NCBI GenBank assembly: GCA_026419785.1
Contig: JAODTK010001221.1
Location: 496,001-560,000, forward strand
Reading direction: 5' to 3'
DNA length: 64,000 nucleotides
From: Sclerodactyla briareus
Taxonomy: Eukaryota; Echinodermata; Holothuroidea; Dendrochirotida; Sclerodactylidae
Shown: positions 44,368 through 54,495 of the stretch, piece after piece
Layout: each line of letters starts with the position of its first letter
How positions within the stretch are numbered: position 1 is the first letter of the stretch
Made by a program: the position numbers and the translations under genes
The notes under the pieces: generated by a model
Told to the model about the DNA's origin: nothing
Database searches by the model: none
What the model saw: only the letters and a program-made list of their open reading frames with translations

Positions 44368-45674
44368 TACAGCTTGGGACGTCCCTTGCCATGCGTCCCT
44401 GCACTGGGTCCTTGCCATGAAGTCCCTGCCCTGGGTCCCTTGCCATGAGTCCCCTGCCCTTGGTTCATTGCCCGGGGTCCCTTTCCATGAGTCCCCTGCC
44501 CTGGGTTCCAATGCCCTGGGTCCTTGCCGTGAGTCTCTTGCCCTGGGTCCCTGTCTGGGTCCTTGCCCTGCGGTACCTTTCCATGAGTCCCCTGCCCTTG
44601 GTTCCTTGCCCTGGGGTCCTTCGCCATGAGGTATTCCTGCCCTGGGTCCTGCCCTGGTCCCTTGTTCTGGGTCCCTTGCTCTGGGTCCCCTGGCCCTGGT
44701 CCCCTTTCCATGAGTCCCCTGCCCTGGGTCCCCTGCACTGAGGTTCCCCTGTCCTGGGTCCCTGCCCTGGGTCTCCTTGACATGAGGCCCCTGCCATGGG
44801 TCCATTTACGAGTCCCCGCCCTGGGGTCCATTGCTCTGGGTCCCATGCCCTGGTTCCCTGCCCGGGTCCCTTGCCTGGGTCCCCTGCCTGGGTCCGTGCC
44901 CTAGGTCCCTTGCCCTGGGTCCCTTGCCCTGGTCCCTTGCCCTGGGCCCCTTGCCATGGGTCCCCTTGACCATGAGTCCTGGACCTGGGTCCAATGTCAT
45001 GGGTCCCTGCCCTGCGGCCCTTGCTAGGGGTCCTGCCCTGGTCCATTGCCAGAGTCCCCTTGCCCGGATCCTTGCCATGCGTCCACTGACCTGGGCCCTT
45101 GCTCTGGTCCCTGCCCTGGGTCCATTGCCATGGTCCCCCCCCATGCCCGGGGTCCCCTGTCCTGGGTCCTGCCCTGGGTCCCTTGCTCTGGGTCCTGCCC
45201 TGGGTCCCTTGCCATGGAGTCCTGCCCTGGGTCCCCTGCAATGAGTCCTGCCCTGGGTCCCTGCCCTGGGTCCCTGCCATGAGTCCCTGGCCCTGGATCC
45301 CCTTGCCAGGAGTCCTCTGCCCTGGGTCCCTTGCTCTGGGTCCCCTGCGGGTCTCTTGCCATTGAGTCCCCTTGCCCCTGGTATCCCCCTTGCATGAGTA
45401 CCTGCACGGGTCCCTTGCTTGGGTCCATGCCCTGGGTCATTGCCATGAGTCCCCTTGCCCTGGGTCCCTTGCAATAGAGCCCCTGCCCTGGGTCCCTGAC
45501 ATGAGTCCCATGCTCTGGGTCCCTTGCCATGAGTCCCCATGCCCTGGGTCCTTGCATGAGGTCCCACTGCCTGGGTCCCTTGCATGAGTCCCCCTGCCCT
45601 GGGTCCCTTGCCATGAGTCCCCCCTGCCATGGGTTCCCTTGCCATGAGTCCCCTTGCTCTGGGTCCCCTGCAGT
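44368..45674. repeat. 14-bp minisatellite, ~93 units
   Basis: The plus strand is built from 14-bp words, CCCTTGCCCTGGGT, CCCTTGCCATGAGT and CCCCTGCCCTGGGT, in mixed order, with many one-base losses. The two commonest words often alternate, giving a 28-bp second-order period. Stop codons cannot arise easily from these words, so open frames of up to 362 codons appear in several frames on both strands (Gly/Gln/Lys-rich on the minus strand); they are products of the repeat. The minus strand is G-rich throughout. Confidence 0.95.
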
Positions 45675-45735
45675 CGAATACCCATGTGGATGGACTGAAT
45701 GGAGAGCGTGGGGCCAAAAAATCCCGTAAACAGTA

Positions 45736-45795
45736 CCCCCACCCCCAACCACTCCCCCCCCCCCCCCACCCCCCCACCCCCACCCCCCCCAGTAA
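45736..45795. repeat. C-rich tract
   Basis: CCCCCACCCCCAACCACTCC followed by long C runs broken by single A residues. Confidence 0.95.
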
Positions 45796-47020
45796 GTTTG
45801 GTAATTTGAGCTCTGAATGGCAAGAAACAATAGGGCCTGTTCTCCTTTTTACAGTGCAGTATAACTGAATGGTGTCAAAGGTCATCCTTTGCAACAGAAA
45901 AATATAGCAGGGGTTTCCTGGTTAGTGGGCTTCAGCAGTGCCTAATATTTGCCATTGATGAACTTTGAATGACTGTTAATATCCCCCTCCTCGTCATTCA
46001 CTCCCCCTATCGACTGTTTCAATGCAATAAATGCTGCACGCAACATATGTGCTCCACTCTTAACACACAATTTCAAATTGTAGATGCAACCATTCGGGTC
46101 TTCATTTGCATAAATAGTTGATTAGGAATGCCTTGTCGAGGGTAGATACTGAGGTCAGTCACCATGACCAACTCCTACGAACAAAATGAAGGTCATCCCA
46201 TCCAAATATGTGAGACAGGGAGCGAGGCATGAAACTGAGTCAGTTATTAACCCTCCCCCCCCCCCCCCCAACCTGCCCATTACAGAATATTGAGCAAAAT
46301 TACATTTTAATCTGACTATATAGTACGTACGCACCAAAGCCAGAAATGTTTGTGGACCAGGGCTTGTACACGACTGCAGTTTGCCTTTTGCTTGTTAGAG
46401 TTATACTACTAACACATGGTGGTTCGTCATTTAGCATTTAATTCACCCAATCACCGCACTTCGACATTACCGGGGGAGGATGAACCCCGGGGGTGGAGTC
46501 CTTGTAGTGGATATGGTCAATTTTCAACCACAGCGGCCACCATACAAAATTTACATATTCTGGTTTCCTACCCTCCAAATTCTGTTTATGATCTTCTTAG
46601 TTCCCTTGGAATATAAAGAGGGCTAGGTATCGCCAAGATTTTGTTCTTCTATTCTGCAAAATAGAAAGAGCAGGTTTCTTCTGTTTACATATAGTTTGAC
46701 GAATTGTGTCTTGTGTTTTCCTACTTGCAGCAAAGCTATTCCACCTTTTCTACGAAATATCACTCGAGCGTTTGAGGTAGCCCCGAACTCTTCACTCTCC
46801 TTATTCTTATTCTTCTGTGCAAGTGGCACCCTGTACACAGGGGCCTAGTTGAGTGACACAAACGCAGTTTAGCCTAGCGGCAGTGGTTTGTCATCTTCAG
46901 GACGCGAGAAATCTCAAAAAAGAAACACACAATGTGTATGCTGGAAAAGGCACGAACACCCCGTGGAAGTTCGCATGTGTTCGTCATAGTTTGTTTATAC
47001 TGTTTAGGGCTGCGGTCTCT
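45796..47020. other. No gene recognised
   Basis: It contains a C run near 46,255-46,269 and a small CCGGGG/CCCCGG hairpin near 46,470-46,493. The frame at 46853-47179 (plus) overlaps the promoter-like cluster and is not recognised. Confidence 0.45.
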
Positions 47021-47024
47021 GACA

Positions 47025-47140
47025 GTCCGACGTCAGGTCAACGGAAAACGATACGTAAAGGTGATGTCGCGATCATTAGCCAGTACTTCCGGTTGGTGGA
47101 GAGCCGAGTAAAGAGCCCACTTCCGGTCGGCCACTTCCTC
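47025..47140. promoter_or_regulatory. Promoter-like ETS/CRE cluster
   Basis: Two exact ACTTCCGG sites (47085-47092 and 47119-47126), a third ETS core ACTTCC (47133-47138) and a GACGTCA CRE core (47029-47035) lie within about 110 bp of CpG-rich sequence without a TATA box. Repeated ACTTCCGG (GABP/ETS) plus CRE is characteristic of housekeeping promoters in animals. An ATG at 47278 follows but its frame closes after 19 codons, so the transcript is not identified; direction unknown. Confidence 0.45.
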
Positions 47141-50029
47141 CGACGGACTGCAGAGCAGCCTTCGGGAAACTTCGTTTGAGAATATCAGAGATCTCAGGAC
47201 TCCGTGACTTTGGTCTTGACTTCAACAAATCTTCTTTCCGAAAATAGTAGAAATTTTACCAATTTCTACGAGGATTCATGGTAAACCAGTTAAAGAAGCG
47301 AGGCTCTGCTCCGTCGAAAGGGAATGTAAAGTAGTCAAAACTGCTCGAAAATACTGTGACGTTTGCATATTAGCTGACATACGCGGGTAAAAAATATTTT
47401 TTTTCGTGTAGAAATGAAGTTTATGCATAAAATGTAAGTTTCACAGAGGTAACATGACCCAAAAGAGGCCAATCTGGCGTCGGAGTCAAGCAGTTCAATG
47501 CCATATCGTGTTAACATAGATGCCTTCCTAACAGAGGGGATATCACACAGAGAGTTGTAACAGGGCCTAGCGTTATATAATTTGATCCGAGTTCAGTCCT
47601 GTTGGTAATTTTTATGCCGACATTAGGCCCCTGGCTGGGTATAGTCTGTCTAGTTTTTTCGGCAAATTATGTACAACTACAACACAGCAGAATGATTACA
47701 TTGTGAACGTCCAGTACGTGAACAGTTCGCCATCATTTTGAAAACCCTAGGTGCGATTGGATTGGGTAAAACTCACTACTCACTAGCCTAGCCTATGCGT
47801 AGGTCCAAACTAACGCCAACGGTTAGACATAATTTTACTGCCACCCATAGAGAATGGAAGGTCAATCATTCAACATTTGCTTCCCGCAATCAGGCTATCT
47901 AAGGCCACCTCACAAAAAATTCATCTCTTTCTGAATTGTCATCATTTTGATACAATGTACAAGATTTCATCGGACAAGAGTGGCTTGAGTGCGTTGGACT
48001 GAAACCGAACATGGAATCAATAATCAATGCTAATGATTGCTGCATACCTAAAAACAATTTGTGCAGCGGTTGTGTGTCATTTAAATTTTGGAGGTTCTAA
48101 TTCCACATGGCTAGTAGCTTACACACGTCATCCTAATTCACGTCGTAGGGCCCAGTCTACTGTCTGATCATGGCAGAGTAGGGACTAGTAAGGGCTCACG
48201 CCGCGTGGCTGTTAATTGCTCTACAGAATAATGAAGTGGAACATTGTCGCATCATTCTTTGAGTGACCCCGTTTCAATTGTTGCTTGGCCTAACGTGGGG
48301 TTGGGTTCTCGATCCTAGGAGGCCTGATGTACCTATAGTAGTAATGATTTGTATCAGGAATGGTTGGCTGGAGAAACTGAGGCAACAGCTACCACAGTAA
48401 GTATTAGGCCTAGCTCCTAGGACTAGAATGGTATTGATGTTAAAATGTGAGGGAGTAATATGGCTGGGCCCTGGTACGTGACTGAGCACTGGCCTACCCC
48501 CTACATACAGCTGGGTCATTTGTCAACCCTATAGGAAATAATTGGTTACACTAGACCTGGCCCACCACCCTTTTTGTACGTAGCTTATGTAGTATACGGG
48601 CACGACCATCAGTCCGTCACCTAACTGTAAGGACATCACTGGGTTTATAATGCATTATGTGTGGACAAATGAACAGATCTGCATACGGCCGACTCATGAC
48701 ACTCACTATACACAAACCTGTATCACATGAGCCGCAAACTCGTCCCTCACTTAATAAAAAGATGGAGGGGACTGACATAACCAAAAACTACATTGTTAGT
48801 TCATCTTCCCACCCGGTAGGCTTGGTTGAAATCCCAGCGGGCATACCAATACTTTAGAAACAGGACCTGTCGCAGACAAATTGGTGTGAGTATCCAGTTT
48901 GCGCCCTAGGTGGAATGAAAGGTTAGTTCTCTGTTCGACAGCTGTAATATTCCTAAAAAAAAAAGTCACCACAGTCTGTAGGCTATCATCCCCCCTTCCA
49001 GTTTTGTTCATTCTCGTTATTATATTGAGGAGAATAAATAATGTAGAGAATGAATTTTTCTTCAAAATAGGGTACAGTGTACGGTTGTGGCCTCTAAGCT
49101 GTTAGGTTATCTCATCACATATTGAAAATTTGTTTGATGAATAAATGACTAGTAGCTCTGTGTACCAAGGTCTTTATTGTAACGATGTGATTGATTTTTT
49201 TTGTATCTTAACGGTTTCTGAAGTGGATTGGGGGCAGTGGACATGCACTATTTGTCAAGCTAATTCCCCACAAGTGTAGGCAACCTAAGTAGTCCTTGAT
49301 CTCATTCAAGTTCCCCAATTCACCCTTGTTCCCGCACCAAGGGCAACAACTTTAACTGTTGTGACGACGTGTGCCACTGCCAGGAGATGGGATTGCCATT
49401 GGCTGCGGTTTCCTTCCCACCACTTCAAGGGTGAATTATAGCTAGACAAATTAGTGCACAGGTAAGTATCCTCTCTTGTGAATCGCATGCCAATTAGGTC
49501 TCGGGGGAGGAAACACATATCGCTGAAGTAAGCCCCTCAACTAACTGCCCCTTCCTACGCTCCATCCCCCAGTCCATGCATGTGGGTTGTGCTGTCAACA
49601 GCTGGCCATTAGTTTCTTCTCTCCCCGGACTAAAGTAGAAAATTGTAAGAAGGGAAAAATCATCATGGTTATCTATCTGTGGTTTTTGTACAAGATGCCT
49701 CAAACCATCTCCTCCTCATCTTCCCTCTGCTTATCTGTGCATCCATGTACATGTCCAAACAATTACAACCCACCTTGATAAATATTCTCACACTCTTGGA
49801 CATACCCTCCAGGGCTCTGGTTTAGAGGTTGTGGGTATAATTGGAGAGATATAGTTCTGGAGTAGTGCCAAGCTCTGGTCTTACTTTGTTTATTCTGTGT
49901 GTCCATGTTTGTGATCTTTCCGTGGATGAAATGCAACCCAAGAAGAATGGTGGGTGATGAAACAAACTACATGGTGTGTCATCCTCATCCGGGTGTAGCA
50001 GTCCAGTCCGCACTGTACATATAGTATAT
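47141..50029. other. No gene recognised
   Basis: Unique-looking sequence. Open frames of 60-90 codons (for example 48274-48519 and 48796-49065, both minus) are not recognised. Confidence 0.45.
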
Positions 50030-51130
50030 ATGTAGAATAAGGATTCTGCAATTCAGGTGAAAAAATTGCCTATAATAATTCTTATAGCCTCCATGTTGTT
50101 TGTGTTGGTCCTCTGAGAAACATTGGCAAATCGTATTGCTTTTATGAATTTTTTCTTCTTCAATTCTATCCATAACTGTGCTGAAATGTATCAACCCTGG
50201 CTGTGGAGGTACACTATCCCAATCTCACACTCCAGCACATGTACATAAACCAAGTTTGTGGAAAATATTTGTTGAAACAGACCACTAGGTGTAGTAGATA
50301 TAAGGACATGATACAGTGGCATTCTGCAATTAGGTAAAAAAGTGCTTAAGGAGGGTCCAGAAGTGATGGGTTACTCTCTCTATATATTATCCAATTGTTT
50401 GGGTCGGTACTCCGAGCAAACACTGACAACTACTTTTTTTGCTTCATATAGCTTTTTCAGTTTGCAGTTCATCTAATGAACGCCTCCAAATGGTATGCCA
50501 ATTGAGGGTTGAAATTTGAAAACAGTACATTTTCAAGTTTTCACAGTCCTTCACATGTCAAAATTTCCAAGTTTGTTGCATGTATTTGTGTAGCATTCCA
50601 TTAATCCTAAACTTCACCCAAATCAGTGTTAAATAAAAAACAATGATTCTGTATTAGGTTAAAAAAAATTGCCTGAAATAATGTTCCAGAAGTGAAGGGA
50701 TATATTATCCATAGGTTTGTGTCAGTCTCAAGCAAAAAAACATTGGACAAACTCCTTTGGGCTTTCATATCATGCTTTTTTCAGTTTGCCAGGTCATCCA
50801 ATTGAACTTCATAAACTGTGTTCAAATTTGAATACCGAGGGTTGAATTTTGGAAAACATACATTTTTCAAGTTTTCACAGTCTCAATTTTACATTCTCTT
50901 TATAAGTATGTTGATGTATTTGTGCATTCCATATAACTAAACTCCACCACCATCAGTGTGCAATATAAATACAAAAGAATTATGTCATCAGCTTAAAAAT
51001 TGCCTAAAGTAGTGTTCCATAAGTAATAGATATTCTGTATATAGTCTCCATGTTGTTTGTGCCAGAATTTCCTATCACATTGATTTGTCAGCTTTGTTTT
51101 TATCTTTGAAAACTGTGGTCCATATTTGCA
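50030..51130. repeat. Old tandem repeat, ~325 bp unit, ~4 copies
   Basis: The phrase ATTCTGCAATTAGGTAAAAA followed by TTGCCTNAAATAATGTTCC and AGAAGTG recurs near 50040, 50321, 50645 and 50980. Between them TTGTTTGTGTCGGT, GCAAACATTGACAAACTC and ATTTTCAAGTTTTCACAGTC strings recur in order. Spacing is 281, 324 and 335 bp and divergence is high. Confidence 0.8.
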
Positions 51131-52599
51131 TAACCAAGGATGAGATAACATTTTTCCAGTACATGACAATTTCCCCCCCCAATTTGTAATTGGAGAACAT
51201 TGTATGTGATATCTAGTCATAAATTCAGACTGAAGAAAGTCACCATAGGTGGCTATCTGTTTTGCCATGCTGTCATGTGATGGGATATTGAAAATGACAA
51301 GTGAAACATGTGTATCATAATAGGAATTGTTATATGCTTGTCTTGTGAAATAAACTCCAATTCTGTTTTTCTTCTTGACATCCCGGACCTCATGCCTGTT
51401 TTGCTATAGATAAATCAGCACTTGTGAACACATACGAAACATGCTAAGCATACATACCAAAGAATCGCGAGCCTTGTCAATTGTCAACAAATGTTACATG
51501 AGGTGTTGCTATTTTGCATGGTATCCACCTAAAGTTTTTCTGTTTATGTGTATTACTAAGAGCTTACCTTTTAAACATGCCACAAGTGTTGTTATTCTTG
51601 TATTACAAGTCCTGCCAATTTCCACCTTGCCCACTATGCTTACCATGCTTAATGTCACCCTGCTCACTTGCTGGCTACATATGGTTTACCCTTTCATAAA
51701 GTACTCCTGCCAATCTACCATCTTGTGTCAGAATCTTGTATAAAGGGAAGGAGTAAAGATACAGGGAAATAAAATAGTTGAAAGATGAATGTTTTATGTT
51801 GTTCCTATACTCATTTTAGCCCCCCCCACAGTGGAGGGGGGGGGGGGGGTGATTTGTTGTGAATAGATTGTTCTTGAGTAGTACACTTTCTTTTCAGAAC
51901 CTCAGGGGATCCAAGTGCTACTTGGTTAGAGATAGAGAATCTATTTGTTAGAGGAATCTCATGTGAGTGCAGCAGTGGGCAAAGGGTGTACGGGTATATA
52001 ACGTGTCTGGGAAAAGGTAATTTAGCTCGCAATCCGAGGTTGGGTCCTAGTATCCTTGAAACTTTCACCCAAGGTGTTAATTGGGACCTGTACGGAACTG
52101 AGTACAACGGAACAGATAGTTGCGCGCTGCCCCCCAACATTGTTTTCTCGCCTGTGGTGTGTAACAGGTTCCAGTGAACAGGTTGGATGTCAAAAGTAGG
52201 TCAATATGGGCATTCAAGGACTATGACGTTATCATTGGCATTACAACATTCAGTTTGATCAGTTAATCTCGCACGAGATCCACTAAAACTGTCTCTATGC
52301 TCTCAAATAGGATACAATTCCAAAGCCGAGAAGCGATATGGATTCGAACTCACACTCTATCAATCCGGGAAGATGTTGGCTGTCACATGCCTACAACTGT
52401 CTATTATGGAGAGGGGGGTACGAGTGATACAGATGGTGGGATTCATTAGGTTGGAGTCCGTGTGGAGATCATAATGCTTTGGGTGGGGCTTGCGGATTAT
52501 CTAGTGCTGCCCTTGAACGCCGGCGTTGACAAAAGTGCTCTTTTTATTCCTCGATGGTTGAGGAAGCATGCGTCATGGGCCAGTGTAGGTATGTGTGGG
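51131..52599. other. No gene recognised; facing C and G runs
   Basis: At 51821-51850 a C run and a G run face each other around CACAGTGGA and could pair. A perfect GTTCGAATCC (B-box word) on the minus strand near 52,343 lacks a matching A box. The frames at 51441-51743 and 51811-52140 are not recognised. Confidence 0.4.
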
Positions 52600-52860
52600 A
52601 TGTGTCACCCATCTTGTAAACATGTAAATCGACCCAATGGATGGATTGAAAGTTACTACGTTATATGCTCAGTATGTGTGTTCCACATGAGAGTCATGGA
52701 GGCCTATGTTTTTGGGTCAGGTCAGGGTCAGTCAAAGTCTTAAAACTTGAAATTAGTTGTGTATCTTTTTTATCGGGAGTACAGGAGCCCTGTTGGTTGG
52801 TTGGAAATTTGTCGGACGTGTTCCCATAATGAGTGGTACAACGGCCTTTTTGTACTGGCT
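52600..52860 (+). repeat. Dispersed satellite half-units
   Basis: TTGTAAACATGTAAATCGACCC, ATGGATGGATTGAAAG, CAGTATGTGTGTTCCACATG, TATGTTTTTGGGTCAGGTCA and then GTATCTTTTTTATCGGGAGTACAGGAGCCC follow the A-then-B order of the satellite at 20.5-23.1 kb. This is roughly one dimer, 30 kb from the main array. Confidence 0.8.
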
Positions 52861-53001
52861 AAGGTTGCCAGGAGAGTAGAGACATCACTGACCCTTTTGC
52901 TTCCAAGTTAAAATATGGCATGCCTTCCAACAGACGAGGAATGGCCGTTGTGGACTGTCCAGGGACCGTGTGGTAGGCATTGGGAACAGCCTATTTTAGG
53001 T

Positions 53002-53080
53002 TGGCGATGTGGCGCAGTAGTTTCAGTAGCATTTTGCTGGAGACACAGGAGGATGGGTGTGTGACCTGATTCTCCAAACC
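53002..53080 (+). mobile_element. tRNA-like SINE head, decayed
   Basis: GGCGATGTGGCGCAGTAG then AGCATTTTGCTGGAGACACAGG resembles a tRNA-derived promoter: TGGCGCAGTAG fits a polymerase III A box. About 40 bp later TGACCTGATTCTCC stands where a GGTTCGANTCC B box would be, but it is badly degraded. No polyA or tail repeat was found. Confidence 0.4.
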
Positions 53081-53982
53081 ATCAACTGGAGCGAGAGCTG
53101 CCAAAGCTGTCAATCTGGGCCAAGCAGGGAGGGTTACGAGGTCTCCTCATCTTTGGATTCTCAACTGTGGCTAGAGCTCAGCCCCGTTTAGCACGCAAAA
53201 TCGGTGTTAGCGTGATATCCACAGAAAATCTATTGCAGTGCCAGACCGTTGCCAAAATAGAATGCTGTGCGTGTCCACATTCAAATCAGAAGGCTGAACC
53301 AAGATGGTTAACATGGAGGCGTAGGAACAAAATTTCGTGTGACTTCATCCGCACTAGCACCATCTCAGTAGGTAAGGTCGTCCTCGCCAGTCACGTGACT
53401 GGACAAAGAAAGTGATCACTAAAGATCGGCCTGATCTAAACCCTCCCAATAGATGAATTCGGGTAAGGAAATTCATTTCCCCAACATAACCAAAAAAAGT
53501 ACAGAGTAGAAGCCCGCCTAGTTATAGTATAGGCGTCAATCCTGGTGATGATTTCCAAGCAGTCAGCCAATCTGCAAATCAAACGTTTGATCGAGCTTAA
53601 ATTCAACACGGGCGGCGACAGTCAGTGATGGAACCTAGTCTATTAGACGACTGGTTTGTGTGGGGGGAGGGGGGGCGGTGTGGCGAAATTAATGTTGGGC
53701 CTTATAAAACAACAAGGGTCGGGTGGGGGGGGTGCCTATGCAGACAAACTACTCCCACGTATGCTCCCCCATACAGCAAATTCCAGACGGGGGTCCTGGG
53801 CTAGCGTTAGCTCCGCGGGAGGAGAGGGTAGTTCACCCCTTGACCCTATCCCCCCCCCCCCGCTCATCCGTATTCATTCCCAAAACACGGTCGTCGGATA
53901 GCCCTTCTCCACTCTGGCTACACCCCGACTCAATCTTGTGACAGGTGGTGTCGGATACATCTATGAGTACGAGTCACCAACA
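53081..53982. other. No gene recognised; isolated repeat end
   Basis: ATAGGCGTCAATCCTGG near 53,531 matches the terminal sequence of the element at 53983-54170 but has no partner. G-rich patches lie near 53,661-53,676 and a C run near 53,851-53,861. The frames at 53167-53415 and 53656-53901 are not recognised. Confidence 0.4.
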
Positions 53983-54170
53983 TAGGCGTCAATCCATCTT
54001 CAGAAGTGGGGGGGGGACATGAGCCAAAGTGGGGAGGGGGGGAAATGACCTAGCCGCAAAAAAAATTACTGTGTGAAAAAGGAAAGTCAGTGGGTAGCAG
54101 TCCGCAAAAATTGGGGGGGGCATGTCCCCCGTTACCCTCGCCCCCCCCCCCCCCCCAGGATTGACGCCCA
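53983..54170. mobile_element. 188-bp TIR element with 12-bp flanking repeats
   Basis: It starts TAGGCGTCAATCC and ends GGATTGACGCCCA, inverse of each other at 12 of 13 positions. Just inside are a G run with GACATG on the left and CATGTC with C runs on the right, extending the symmetry. The flanks GAGTCACCAACA (53971-53982) and GAGTCACAAACA (54171-54182) agree at 11 of 12 positions, consistent with a target-site duplication. No coding capacity. A duplication this long is unusual for a standard MITE, so the mobilising machinery is unclear. Confidence 0.75.
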
Positions 54171-54446
54171 GAGTCACAAACAACTAAGCTGCACAGGACA
54201 AAAGTACCGAACCCAACCCTTCGACGTATTGAGCGTTGAGAGTTACGACCATTGTATGACTTGTATCGCTTAGGGGGCTCCGACAGTCTGTTCGAGGGAG
54301 TCAGCCCTAAGCTAACAAGACGATCCGAAAGCTTCCCGACACGAGCCCTGCTTATAATAAAGTCCTGTGCCGGCGCTAGAAAAAGAATAACTGACGCAAG
54401 CCAGATGGGACAATTGTTGATAACTGACACCTCGAATTCTTCAACA
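54171..54446. promoter_or_regulatory. Upstream region of putative first exon
   Basis: CpG-containing sequence between the TIR element and the YY1-type start. TATAATAAAGTCC at about 54352 is a weak TATA-like word. No other clear sites. Confidence 0.25.
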
Positions 54447-54495
54447 AGATGGCGGCCCGGACTGCGGCCGTAGCGAGCGAGCGACGCTTTGATAG
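54447..54495 (+). CDS. Putative first coding exon with YY1-type start
   Basis: AAGATGGCGGCC (54447-54458) is a perfect YY1 site of the kind that sits at transcription and translation starts of many housekeeping genes, and it contains an ATG in good context (A at -3, G at +4). The frame reads M-A-A-R-T-A-A-V-A-S-E-R-R-F-D, plus two bases, to AG|GTGACT, a plausible splice donor at 54496; without splicing it stops almost at once (TGA within the GTGACT). An Ala-rich short first exon is typical of such genes. The product cannot be identified from 15 residues and the next exon was not found. Confidence 0.5.

Noticed and set aside
44340-45894. Long open frames, up to 362 codons minus strand (44806-45894) and 271 codons (44465-45280)
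   Set aside because: They follow a 14-bp minisatellite whose words lack stops in all frames; several frames on both strands are open at once, and the peptide order is set by the repeat.
52330-52400. Possible minus-strand tRNA or SINE with a perfect GTTCGAATCC B box
   Set aside because: No acceptable A box or cloverleaf at the proper distance; a 10-bp match is not enough.
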